Source of the DNA: Azospirillaceae bacterium
Lineage (GTDB): Bacteria; Pseudomonadota; Alphaproteobacteria; Azospirillales; Azospirillaceae
Assembly: GCA_028283825.1 (NCBI GenBank)
Contig: JAPWJW010000001.1
Coordinates: 62,001-126,000 of the forward strand
Direction of reading: 5' to 3'
DNA: 64,000 nt
In this document: piece after piece, positions 58,101 through 64,000 of the stretch
Layout of the letters: each line of letters opens with the position of its first letter
How positions within the stretch are numbered: the first letter of the stretch is position 1
The notes under the pieces: generated by a model
Told to the model about the DNA's origin: nothing
Databases searched by the model: none
The model's input: only the letters and a program-made list of their open reading frames with translations
Position numbers and translations under genes: made by a program

Positions 58101-59226
58101 GGGCGCCGTCCTGCTGACTGGCGCCGCCGGCTTCCTCGGTGCCCATGCCTTGGCCGAGTTGCTGAGCCACACGCCGGCCACCATCCACTGCCTGGTCCGG
58201 GCGAAGGATCCGGCAGCGGTCCTGAAACGGATACGGGCGGCACTCACCACCTATGGCATATGGCAGGACACCTTCGAGCCACGGCTGCGCGGCGTGCCGG
58301 GCGACCTGGCGCTGCCCCGCTTCGGCCTGACGGACGGGGCGTTCGCGGATCTGGCCGGCCAGATCGACGTGATCCTGCACAACGGCGGCGCCACCAACGA
58401 GTTCGACCCCTATTCGCGCCTGGCCGCCACCAATGTCACGAGTGCGCGGGAGATCCTGCGGCTGGCCACGACGGGCGGCCGCCTCACCCCCGTCCACTTC
58501 GTCTCCACCGCCTCGGTGGTGGCGCGGCGCGGGGCCAACCCGGCGGTGATCGCCGAGGAAACCCGCCTGCCGGCTGAAGAGGTCGAGCCGACGGGCTACG
58601 TCCAGAGCAAATGGGTGGCGGAGGAACTGATGTTCGCGGCGGCGGAAAAGGGCCTGCCGGTCACCGTCCACCGCCCGGGGCGCGTTTCCGGGCACAGTCT
58701 CACCGGCGCCTGCGCCACCGGCGTCGGCTTCTGGCATTTCATCCGGTCCATGCTGATCCTGGGGGCCGCCCCCGAGTTGCGTTCCGAACGGCTGACCCTG
58801 GCGCCGGTCGACTATGTGGCGCGGGCGCTGGTGGCCCTGATCGAACACGGCAATCCGGGTGCGGCCTATCACATCTCCAACCGCACGCAGACCAGCATCG
58901 GCGCCATCGTGGCGGCGGCGCGCGGGGCGGGATATGCCCTGGAGACGCTGCCGTTCGACGCCTGGCGCCGGCACCTGACGCGCACGGCGGAGGCCCGGGC
59001 CAGGGACGGCGACGATTCCCTGACGCCGGCCCTGCTGCTGGCCGGCCATATCGACAAGTACGATGGCACGGAGGCGGAATCGGCCCTGGGCCAGGACGGG
59101 ATCATGGCGGCGCTGAGCGGCACCGGCATCGCGCCGATGCCGGTGACCGATGCCGTGCTGGACCGCTATGTCCGGTATTTCATCGACGCCGGCTTCTTCC
59201 CGCCGCCGGAAGGTCAGGGGAAATAG
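52141..59226 (+). CDS. NRPS, 2361 aa: C-(E remnant)-C-A-T-thioester reductase
   Basis: Starts at ATGA overlap with the linker RKQQLLQQRLASAGL. C1 (about 40-480) has LPHIAGDGGS in place of HHxxxDG; the second, catalytic His is kept. Next (about 484-897) is a C/E-type domain whose active motif has decayed to APGVWIDDESW. No A or T domain separates it from C1. C2 (about 900-1337; PLSPLQEGLRFHA, HHILLDGWS) has the signature of C domains that accept a D-configured donor. A (about 1350-1863; FTSGSTGEPKG, NLYGPTEYT) has pocket residues D-A-E-D-S-G-L-I-N-K by eye; the acidic positions suggest a basic amino acid. T (FFDLGGHSL), then a reductase (about 1984-2353; LLTGAAGFLG for NAD(P)H, YVQSK) that would release an aldehyde or alcohol. 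Last gene of the operon; a terminator-like hairpin follows. Confidence 0.93.
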   Translation: MTLSNRKQQLLQQRLASAGLRSSEQSPATDHPRHEQHEGPAPLSSAQRRMWYLAQLAEGSAAYNFCLLLRPADSTAPLSADALTAALEQVVRRHEILRTRYRPGTGGTPEQVVEPHLPPRITDIDLGPGTAALADRLDDLARQARDEPFNLETDAPLRAMFVRDGDTVVAVILVLPHIAGDGGSFGTVLTDLTRAYGQGDLPPAPDIRYTDYALWEGRRLGEPGDAASLHARQLRFWGERLADLPVELSLPFDRPRPANPSFAGQQIRQWLGTGLSAALRRTVKAQGGTPLVALQSAVAVALARVGAGLDIPLGTPVDLRQNATLDQVIGFFSNTVVVRTDLTGDPTFADLLRRVHDSGLSALDHRDVPFDNVVEHINPPRAAARNPLFGVMVTATRPWPALDLGGTPIILEEPRQTQAKFDLTFVIHDEGGEGRIGVSLLYACDLFDEATARQLFELVIGMLGQGVHHPALRLSQLAEFGHGRLDDAAADLAGILAASAPRATARAIRLATDATDADIAAALAGLLERHDALRLRRDPLTRRWDLATAADLWDAPVLRDAPPATGDADRFMAWVRNDGGEAAHGTPRILELRAPGVWIDDESWGALLADLTAVRANGGAAPPPTSGSYAAWLDRTAALAARPEIADHAEAWLDMLEAAEDRTHALPTDTFHTVVGKVALPSLGAWPDPVALRTAAVAAMLNVRRGSTAPFLIQIDEPDRDRSRTGGADTVVGRCRRTFPLLVSPPSETATGADALLTAARDILAAWNMDGITGDRAISYLLARDVSPQVAGTFDEAPVPDVTLSLTVTDPGDERDTLPPARLSEQDGEHWAIRVEPHGHRATLTIHAPRAVGEIQDQVTAWTAIFAQLTDAVAAGTAPAGGEQAQDDLGLALSRWDHRRLEEAFGPLREVLPLSPLQEGLRFHAVGTSDGAAEVYISQTSLDLMGEIDADRLHRAVRRATELAPSITAGFAEIGGTMVQVIPAGIDIPWRSESAADAHDAARIADEEYRAPFDAARPPLIRFALVRLPAGDHYRLLLTTHHILLDGWSIRLLFRLVIRLYGDAAAVSAPPPFRRYLSWLTDQKVADAEAVWRDVLAGVQPTLLYPAARSLEASADRSEERTASVGPDLTAALAALARSAATTLSTVLELAWGALLIRMSGTPDVVFGNVVSGRPADIADVGEIIGLLFNTMPARVQASGDQSVRAALRALHQQKAVSLGHSNVNLARLQQIAGHSPLFDTLFAVQNLPVLDLPDQTEIRIGDAHVRDATHYPLSMAVTPTDGAIGLRLMFRNDVVTADQAEALIQAYIRLFEAFVQSPDLPLLTLDALPGDNPLLPPSISGEALEIGTLSVADLLVQQVARTPDATAIVAGETRLTYHELSSAAHRLAHMLQACGVQPEHRVALLLPRSELMIVAMFAVFAAHAAYVPIDTATPAGRIGAMLDRAQPTVILTARSLADQLPPEYRTDPRVVILDGNDARRALAAHPTTPPRTERPAGLDHLAYIIFTSGSTGEPKGVAVPYLGLTNMFVNHQKAIFAPVLAAQQGRRIRIAHTTSFAFDASWEQLLWLLAGHEVHVIDDDLRRDPDRLLPMFDREQIDAFDVTPTYGEYLVEHGLLDRDRPNGRPGTGVVFVSLGGEAVGEALWTRLREAPGLDAYNLYGPTEYTINALGADLADSAAPTVGRPISNTDALILGPGLLPSPVGVTGELYLGGVGLARGYVGRAALTAERFIANPFNPNGARLYRTGDLARWRPDGNIDYLGRSDNQLKIRGYRIEPAEVENALVAIAGVRRAAVLGRPGQDGALRLVAYVVCDPTAPDAETLRDQLRSRLPSYMVPAAIVTVDDLPRNINGKLDAAALPIPAADDTRSAPPLTPTERAICDAFAAVLERPSVGRFDDFFDLGGHSLLTVRLVARLRDTVHPDIGVRRIYDHPTPAALAATLQAAAPEAAGNDDRDVALMLADAVLPPDITITRPATAPSRPRLASLGAVLLTGAAGFLGAHALAELLSHTPATIHCLVRAKDPAAVLKRIRAALTTYGIWQDTFEPRLRGVPGDLALPRFGLTDGAFADLAGQIDVILHNGGATNEFDPYSRLAATNVTSAREILRLATTGGRLTPVHFVSTASVVARRGANPAVIAEETRLPAEEVEPTGYVQSKWVAEELMFAAAEKGLPVTVHRPGRVSGHSLTGACATGVGFWHFIRSMLILGAAPELRSERLTLAPVDYVARALVALIEHGNPGAAYHISNRTQTSIGAIVAAARGAGYALETLPFDAWRRHLTRTAEARARDGDDSLTPALLLAGHIDKYDGTEAESALGQDGIMAALSGTGIAPMPVTDAVLDRYVRYFIDAGFFPPPEGQGK
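53590..54830 (+). other. Degenerate epimerisation-like domain between two C domains
   Basis: About 410 residues with the length and layout of an E domain (late motif GRCRRTFPLLVS), but the HHxxxDGxSW site reads APGVWIDDESW, without His. Because no A-T pair lies between it and the preceding C domain, it has no carrier of its own. It is likely a structural leftover of a lost module. Confidence 0.65.
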
Positions 59227-59239
59227 GACCCGCGAACGG

Positions 59240-59266
59240 GCCCCCCCGGGGCTTATCCGGGGGGCG
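59240..59266. terminator. GC-rich hairpin between convergent genes, likely bidirectional terminator
   Basis: Perfect 8-base arms CCCCCCGG (59242-59249) and CCGGGGGG (59257-59264) flank a 7-base loop. It occupies the 43-base gap between the end of the NRPS operon and the end of the TetR gene. No clear T-run follows on either side, so strength is uncertain. Confidence 0.6.
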
Positions 59267-59269
59267 CCT

Positions 59270-59911
59270 TCAGCGTCCGGCGCCGTGCAGGAACAGCGTC
59301 CAGGCCTGGTCGAAATAGGTGTCCTGGGCATCGGTGGCGGCATAGGTGGTGCGGCCCATCATGGCGTCGTTGGACGGCCCGAACACGATGGAGTGCAACA
59401 GGTGCGCGACCAGCACCTGTGGCGTGCCTTTGCCCAAGGTGCCGCCCGCCTGGGCTTCGGAGACCAGGGCGACCAGCCGGTCGGTGATGGGATCGCTTTC
59501 CCACTGGTCGTGCCGGCCCTCGCCGAAGACGACGGCCTCACTGAGCGCGATCCGGTTGAATGCGATCCTTTCCGGATCCAGGTTGACCGTCAGGCACCAG
59601 CGGGCGATGCGGCGCAGGCGGGCCAACGCGTCACCATCCCCGCCGGCGGCGTCGATCTCCATCTCCAGCCGTTCCAGCGTGCGCCCGCGCATGCGTTCGA
59701 CCACCGCCTCGAACAGGGCGATCTTCGACGGGAACCGCCGATAGATGGTGTCTTTGCCGGCGCTGCAGGCCGAGGCAACCTGTTCGATCGAGGTGCCGGC
59801 GAAGCCCTGCGCCGCGAAAAGCTGGGCCGCGGTGTCGATGATGCGGTTGGAGGTTTCCGCCGCGTCCTCCTTGGGCGGGCGGCCGACACGTGTCCTGGGT
59901 TTTACAGTCAT
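59270..59911 (-). CDS. TetR-family transcriptional regulator, 213 aa
   Basis: Typical size and layout. The N-terminal helix-turn-helix (residues about 20-65: IIDTAAQLFAAQGFAGTS, then IEQVASACSAGKDTIYRRF, then PSKIALFEAVV) is followed by a helical ligand domain with no close family I can name. It starts at ATG 59911, is convergent with the NRPS operon and divergent from the TonB receptor gene. A 15-base near-palindrome repeated four times in the window lies in the receptor promoter next to this gene and at the other siderophore promoters, so this protein is the obvious candidate binder. Its ligand could be the siderophore or a biosynthetic intermediate; that is inference. Confidence 0.92.
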   Translation of the reverse strand: MTVKPRTRVGRPPKEDAAETSNRIIDTAAQLFAAQGFAGTSIEQVASACSAGKDTIYRRFPSKIALFEAVVERMRGRTLERLEMEIDAAGGDGDALARLRRIARWCLTVNLDPERIAFNRIALSEAVVFGEGRHDQWESDPITDRLVALVSEAQAGGTLGKGTPQVLVAHLLHSIVFGPSNDAMMGRTTYAATDAQDTYFDQAWTLFLHGAGR

Positions 59912-60155
59912 GCCCGCGCCCGCATCCGGCGTTCAGCAACGGGTCGCACCCCAGTGAACGAAAGACCGCGATCTTTCGTGAACCTACCGCCGACCATTCT
60001 CTTTCCTCACTTTTCGTCCCCAATCCGGCTGCGGGCCGGCGCGCGACAGATATCCGTCCTAACAGACGGGCGACGTGTCGCCAACGCCTAAACCCCTGAC
60101 ATTCGTACCGCGCCGCCACCTGGCCATCGCCATTAACACCGACAGCATATAACAT

Positions 60156-60185
60156 CTGGACGGGATCGTTCCGTTTGTTTTATAG
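60156..60185 (+). promoter_or_regulatory. Promoter D with TetR-type operator, for the TonB receptor
   Basis: CTGG, then the near-palindrome ACGGGATCGTTCCGT (60160-60174), then TTG and the -10-like TTTTATAG (60178-60185). Same order and spacing as promoters A, B and C, with three to four changes in the core. It ties iron-siderophore uptake to the same control as biosynthesis. Confidence 0.7.
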
Positions 60186-60196
60186 AAGTTACTATC

Positions 60197-60221
60197 GATA
60201 ATGATGCGCATTCGCATAATG
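60197..60221 (+). promoter_or_regulatory. Fur box downstream of promoter D
   Basis: GATAATGATGCGCATTCGCA is a good Fur-type match (GATAATGAT half-site, then GCATTCGCATAAT), located over the expected transcript start of the receptor gene. Confidence 0.65.
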
Positions 60222-60271
60222 GGGACGCGTGCGCTCCTCCAGGCGAACGAACGAGAAGGGATCCAAAAGAA

Positions 60272-62428
60272 ATGGTGGGGGTAATCTCAAAGCGGCTGTG
60301 CGCGGAACTGCTCACGGCGTCCGCGATTCTGTGCCCGATGGCGGCCTACGCCCAGCAATCATCCATCACCCTGCCGGCGGTCCGGGTGGAGGATGAGGCC
60401 CTGGTCGAGTCGACACGGGACGCCTATCTGAAGGCGGACACCACCAGCGCCACCAAGACCGACACGCCGGTTCTTGAGACCCCGCAGTCGGTCACCACGG
60501 TCACGCGCAAGCAGCTGGACGACCAGAATCCCCAGACGGTGAAGGACGCGCTGAACTACACGGCGGGCGTCCTGTCCGCCCCCGATACCAACAGCCGCTT
60601 CGACAGCCTGTTCATCCGGGGCTTCGGCGGTTTCGGCACCGCCACCCGGGTGGTGGATTTCCTGGACGGCCTGAAGCTGCCCCGGGGCCAGGCCTTCGCC
60701 CTGCCCTCGGTCGACCCCTTCCTGCTGGACAGCATCGACGTGCTGAAGGGGCCGTCCGCCATCCTTTATGGCCAGACCAGCCCCGGCGGCCTGGTGAACC
60801 AGACCAGCCGCGCGCCCACCGCCACGCCCCACACCGAAGCCCGGATCGAAGGCGGCAGCGAGGCGCGCCTGCAGGGCGGCGTCAGCACCCAGGGGGCCAT
60901 CGACCCCGAAGGCCACTGGCAATACAGCCTGAGCGCCGTCGGCCGCCGCGCCGACACGCGCTATGACGACGTGAAGGAGGAACGGCTGGCCGTCAGCCCG
61001 GCGATCAAGTGGCAGCCGGACGCCAACACGCAGCTGACCCTGCGCGGCTTCTACCAGTACGATCCCAGCGGCGGCTATTTCAACTCGATCTACATGCGCT
61101 CGCTGGCGCCGACGGCCTATCAATCGGCCCTGAACCGCGACCTGAACGTGGGCGATCCCAAGTTCGACAGCTACAACCGCAAGCAATACGGCGTCGGCTA
61201 CAGCTTCGACCACCGCTTCAACGATGTCGTCAGCTTCAGTTCCAAGACGCGTTATTCCGGCATCGACCTGGATTTCCAGAGCATGCAGATGGCGGCGGCC
61301 CTGTCCGACACCGGCATCCTGGCGCGCCAGGCCGTCCGGTCGATCGAGGATGTCAGCGGCGTGTCCACCGACAACCACGCGCAATTCGATTTCAAGACGG
61401 GCCCCATCGGGCACACGGTGCTGGCCGGCGTCGACTACCAGCATTCGGTGAGCAACTGGGAATACCGCTTCGGCGGCGCGCCGTCGCTGGACGTCACCGA
61501 CCCGCAGTACGGCGTGTCGGTTCCCGCCCTGATGACCTACCTCAACAGCCGGCAGACGCTGGAGCAGACGGGCGCCTACATCCAGGACCAGCTGCGCCTC
61601 GGCGGCCTGCAGGCCACCTTGGGCGCCCGTAACGACTGGACGGACGAGGACACCCTGAGCCGCCTGGCGGGGTCCACCACCAGCCAGTCGGAAAGCGCGG
61701 CCAGCTATCGCGCCGGCCTGCTGTACAAATTCGACAGCGGCGTCGCCCCCTATTTCAGCTATTCCACGTCGTTCGAGCCGACCGTCGGCGTGGACGTGAA
61801 CGGCACGGCCTTCAAGCCGACCAAGGGCAAGCAGTGGGAAGTGGGCGTCAAGTATGAGCCGACCTTCATCCAGGCGCTGTTCACCGTTTCCGCCTTCAAT
61901 ATCGAGCAGACGAACGTGCTGACGCCCAGTGCCGTCCCGGGCTTCAACGTGCAGCAGGGTGAGGTGCGGTCCCGTGGCCTTGAGTTCGAGGCGCGGGGCA
62001 ACATCACCAAGAACCTGGAACTGATCGGCGCGCTGACGCTGCTGGACACGGCGGTCACGGAGACGACGGTGGCGACGACCTTGGGCAAGCGGCCCCAGGC
62101 TGTGCCCGACTACTACGGTTCCGTCTGGGCCAATTACAACATCGACAGCGGCCTGCTGGACGGCCTTAGCCTGGGTGGCGGCGTCCGCTTCGTCGGCAGC
62201 AGCTACGCTGACGACGCCAACACCATCAAGGCCGACGGCTATGTCCTGGTGGACGCGGCGGTGCGTTACGACCTGCGGAAGTTCAGCCCCAGCCTGAACG
62301 GCATGCAGGCCACGGTGAACGCCACCAACATCTTCGACCGGGTCTACTATTCCAGCTGCACGTCCAACTTCTATTGCCAGTACGGCAATGGCGCGCAGGT
62401 GCTGGTCGGCCTGCGCTACCAGATGTGA
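60272..62428 (+). CDS. TonB-dependent ferric-siderophore receptor, 718 aa
   Basis: Outer-membrane gated barrel for uptake of an iron-loaded siderophore, powered by TonB. It has a signal peptide (about residues 1-29, cleavage after AYA), a TonB-box-like start (ITLPAVRVEDE), the plug domain (about 60-200: ETPQSVTTVTRKQLDDQNPQ, LFIRGF, VDPFLLDSIDVLKGPSAILY, SPGGLVN) and a beta-barrel ending YCQYGNGAQVLVGLRYQM, with the Cys pair typical of FhuA/FoxA-type receptors. There is no N-terminal signalling extension, so it is not a FecA-type transducer. It lies behind the operator/Fur promoter and 14 bases before the binding-protein gene, so the two form an uptake operon. Confidence 0.95.
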   Translation: MVGVISKRLCAELLTASAILCPMAAYAQQSSITLPAVRVEDEALVESTRDAYLKADTTSATKTDTPVLETPQSVTTVTRKQLDDQNPQTVKDALNYTAGVLSAPDTNSRFDSLFIRGFGGFGTATRVVDFLDGLKLPRGQAFALPSVDPFLLDSIDVLKGPSAILYGQTSPGGLVNQTSRAPTATPHTEARIEGGSEARLQGGVSTQGAIDPEGHWQYSLSAVGRRADTRYDDVKEERLAVSPAIKWQPDANTQLTLRGFYQYDPSGGYFNSIYMRSLAPTAYQSALNRDLNVGDPKFDSYNRKQYGVGYSFDHRFNDVVSFSSKTRYSGIDLDFQSMQMAAALSDTGILARQAVRSIEDVSGVSTDNHAQFDFKTGPIGHTVLAGVDYQHSVSNWEYRFGGAPSLDVTDPQYGVSVPALMTYLNSRQTLEQTGAYIQDQLRLGGLQATLGARNDWTDEDTLSRLAGSTTSQSESAASYRAGLLYKFDSGVAPYFSYSTSFEPTVGVDVNGTAFKPTKGKQWEVGVKYEPTFIQALFTVSAFNIEQTNVLTPSAVPGFNVQQGEVRSRGLEFEARGNITKNLELIGALTLLDTAVTETTVATTLGKRPQAVPDYYGSVWANYNIDSGLLDGLSLGGGVRFVGSSYADDANTIKADGYVLVDAAVRYDLRKFSPSLNGMQATVNATNIFDRVYYSSCTSNFYCQYGNGAQVLVGLRYQM

Positions 62429-62442
62429 GGCGGCGGGATCCC

Positions 62443-63606
62443 ATGCACCTTCACCGTCGCGCCTTCCTCCTTCTCGGCACGGCCGCCGCCCTCATCCCGT
62501 CTTCGGCGATGGGGGCGCCACCCCCGGCCGGAACCGTGATCGATGCGGTCGGCCGCACCGTCACGCTGCCGGGACCGGTGCGGCGGATCGTGCTGCTGGA
62601 TGCCCGCGACGTGCTGGGCATGGCGATCCTGCATCCCGACCCGTCGGCCCTGGTGGTCGGCTGGGCGGGGGTCGACACCTTCGACAGCGACCTGGTGCGC
62701 CGGCAGTACGAGATGGGGGCCGACGGGCGCCCCATCCCGGCTGTCGGCGGCCAGACCGCCGACACCCTGTCGGTCGAACGCATCCTGGCGCTGGAGCCCG
62801 ACCTGGTGGTGGCCACCGCCTATGTGGAGCCGGAACTAGGCAACGGCGCCCTGACCCGGCGCCTCAACGCGGCAGGCATCCCCGTGATCTTCAGCAACGC
62901 CGCCAGCAACCGGCCATCCGGCACGGGAACGGCCAGCGATCCTTTCAACGACATGGCCCGGACCTTGAGGATGTGGGGCACCATCCTGGGCAGGGGCGAA
63001 AAGGCCGATGCGTACATCGCCTTTGTCCAGGAACATTTGGCCCGGGTGAAGGACCGGCTGGGTGCCGCGCCACCGACCAAGGCCTATCTTGAGGTCCAAT
63101 CCACCTACGACGATTGCTGCTGGGCGGCGGGGCAACACATCTGGGGCGACCTGTTGGCCCGGGCCGGCGGCGCCAACCTGTCCGCGGTCGCGGCATCCTG
63201 GTACGCCAAGATCGCCACCGAACAGCTGATGGCCGAGGCGCCGGCGGTCTACATCGCGTCGGGCGGGGCGTTCGGGACGGGCATGCGGCCCGGCATCGGT
63301 CCCGGCCTTGACCCCGAAACGGCGCGCGCGGGCCTGCGCCGGCTGACCCAGCGCACCGGCCTGGACACCCTGCCCGCCGTCCGTGACGGGCGGGTGCACG
63401 GCATCTGGACCGGCCTGATCGCCGTCGCCCCGCTCAACATCCTGTTCGTCGAGATCGCGGCCAAGTGGCTGCATCCGGACAAGTTCAAGGACTTCGACCC
63501 CGCCGCCACGCTGGCCGAGATCAACCGGCGTTTCCTGGCAAAGCCGCTGCCGGGTCCCTGCTGGCTGAGCCTGACGCCGCCCGGAACAACGAGCGACGGA
63601 GGCTGA
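62443..63606 (+). CDS. Periplasmic iron-siderophore ABC transporter binding protein (FecB/TroA-like)
   Basis: ATG at 62443 with GCGGGAT just upstream gives 387 residues. The N-terminus HRRAFLLLGTAAALIPSSAM carries a twin arginine and suits a Tat-type or Sec signal peptide. The mature part has the family pattern: IDAVGRTVTLPGPVRRIVLL, LSVERILALEPDLVVATAYV, WGTILGRGEKADAYI, then GAFGTGMRPGIGPGLD and a C-terminal lobe ending LHPDKF. It should hand the ferric siderophore taken in by the receptor to an inner-membrane permease; no permease or ATPase gene is in the window. Its gene follows the receptor by 14 bases. Confidence 0.9.
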   Translation: MHLHRRAFLLLGTAAALIPSSAMGAPPPAGTVIDAVGRTVTLPGPVRRIVLLDARDVLGMAILHPDPSALVVGWAGVDTFDSDLVRRQYEMGADGRPIPAVGGQTADTLSVERILALEPDLVVATAYVEPELGNGALTRRLNAAGIPVIFSNAASNRPSGTGTASDPFNDMARTLRMWGTILGRGEKADAYIAFVQEHLARVKDRLGAAPPTKAYLEVQSTYDDCCWAAGQHIWGDLLARAGGANLSAVAASWYAKIATEQLMAEAPAVYIASGGAFGTGMRPGIGPGLDPETARAGLRRLTQRTGLDTLPAVRDGRVHGIWTGLIAVAPLNILFVEIAAKWLHPDKFKDFDPAATLAEINRRFLAKPLPGPCWLSLTPPGTTSDGG

Positions 63607-63760
63607 TACCAGCGGTGCGAGCCTTCAGCCCGTACCGCTGTAGGACGCGATCGCGTCCGCCGGAAGTTTTCGGGGAGCGTAGCGGACTGAAAACTGAGGA
63701 AGCCCAGCCCGCGGATGCGGGCGCCCGGCGCTTGAGGGGCAACTGAATAAACCCCTACCG
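63607..63760. repeat. Intergenic patch of consecutive small inverted repeats
   Basis: Four hairpins follow one another: AGCGGT/ACCGCT (63611-63639), the perfect palindrome GGACGCGATCGCGTCC (63643-63658), AGTTTTC/GAAAACT (63665-63695) and GCCCGC/GCGGGC (63707-63722). The density suggests a repeated extragenic palindromic element that may also end the uptake operon. The rest of the gap up to 63805 shows nothing else. Confidence 0.5.
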
Positions 63761-63805
63761 CCACCGCATTGGCGGATGACGCACTGAACACGAAAGAAAA
63801 AACGC

Positions 63806-64000
63806 ATGCCGCATCTCAAGGCCCAGGCCACCATCCATTTCCCCAACATCGCCAAATATTTCGACACCCTCATCCACTCTTTCTCCGCCCATAACATGGA
63901 ACTGCAGGCCGATGGCGACGGCCACGCCATCACCTCGTCCTTCGGTGCCGCGCGCATGCGCGCCAGGCCGGCGGCGCTGGATTTGTTCGTGGAGGCATCG
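63806..64000 (+). CDS. DUF2218 family protein, 5' part, cut by window end
   Basis: ATG at 63806 opens a frame running to the window edge (65 codons). The start MPHLKAQATIHFPNIAKYFDT, followed by FSAHNMELQADGDGH and SSFGAARMRA, fits the small DUF2218 proteins, which are often found beside siderophore uptake and iron-reductase genes. Their biochemical role is not established. The ribosome site is weak (GAAAGAAAA). A link to iron use is suggested only by position. Confidence 0.75.
   Translation, partial: MPHLKAQATIHFPNIAKYFDTLIHSFSAHNMELQADGDGHAITSSFGAARMRARPAALDLFVEAS

Larger units (their letters stand above)
59912..60271. other. Control region between TetR and the TonB receptor
   Basis: A 360-base gap. 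It contains the fourth operator/-10/Fur-like unit pointing to the receptor (60156-60221). I see no clear promoter for the - strand TetR gene, whose start is about 250 bases from the operator, and no RNA gene. Confidence 0.6.

Noticed and set aside
59150-60091. Open frame on the + strand across the TetR gene
   Set aside because: It overlaps both the reductase end and the antisense of a clear TetR gene, and its product has no recognisable domain.
1-64000. tRNA, rRNA, CRISPR arrays, insertion sequences, MbtH-like or phosphopantetheinyl transferase genes
   Set aside because: Looked for in the gaps and coding regions; no supporting sequence was seen.

Overview
The window is GC-rich DNA from a Gram-negative bacterium: it encodes a TonB-dependent outer-membrane receptor and carries Fur-like boxes. 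Gene style and the DUF2218 neighbour suggest an alphaproteobacterium of the Azospirillum/Nitrospirillum kind, but that placement is an inference. Almost all of it is secondary metabolism. Two separate assembly lines meet tail to tail near 37.44 kb.

Region 1 (1-37438, all +) is a hybrid PKS-NRPS line of five genes joined by 4-base stop/start overlaps; its first gene is cut by the window edge. The order is: ..DH-KR-ACP | KS-DH-KR-ACP-C-A-T-KS-AT-KR-T | KS-(AT remnant)-KR-DH-T | C-A-T-C-A-T-C-A-T | KS-AT-KR-T-C-A-T-TE. Two modules lack a working AT while two others have one in cis. Binding-pocket residues read by eye suggest Val-like, unknown, Pro-like and Phe for the last four A domains. A thioesterase ends the line. 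One gene carries a single-base frameshift at about 15505.

Region 2 (37452-63606) looks like an iron-siderophore locus. On the - strand are an isochorismate synthase and a 14-TM exporter. On the + strand, 41038-59226 is one tightly overlapped operon: a stand-alone A domain with a perfect threonine code; a T-Cy-(A remnant)-T protein; a free C domain; a C-A-T protein with a degenerate C-like tail (frameshift at about 48507); an ornithine/lysine/arginine-decarboxylase-type PLP enzyme; and a C-(E remnant)-C-A-T-reductase protein. The logic points to an aryl-capped, threonine-derived oxazoline siderophore released by reduction. Genes to make and load the aryl acid from isochorismate are not in the window. 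A TetR regulator, a TonB receptor and a periplasmic iron-siderophore binding protein follow.

Regulation is the clearest new pattern. The same promoter design occurs four times (once before the isochorismate synthase, twice before the NRPS operon, once before the receptor): a 15-base near-palindrome (consensus ACGGAACSGTCCCGT), a -10-like box at fixed spacing, and a Fur-like box just downstream. The TetR protein encoded beside the receptor is the obvious candidate binder. The window ends inside a DUF2218 gene, after an intergenic patch of small hairpins.
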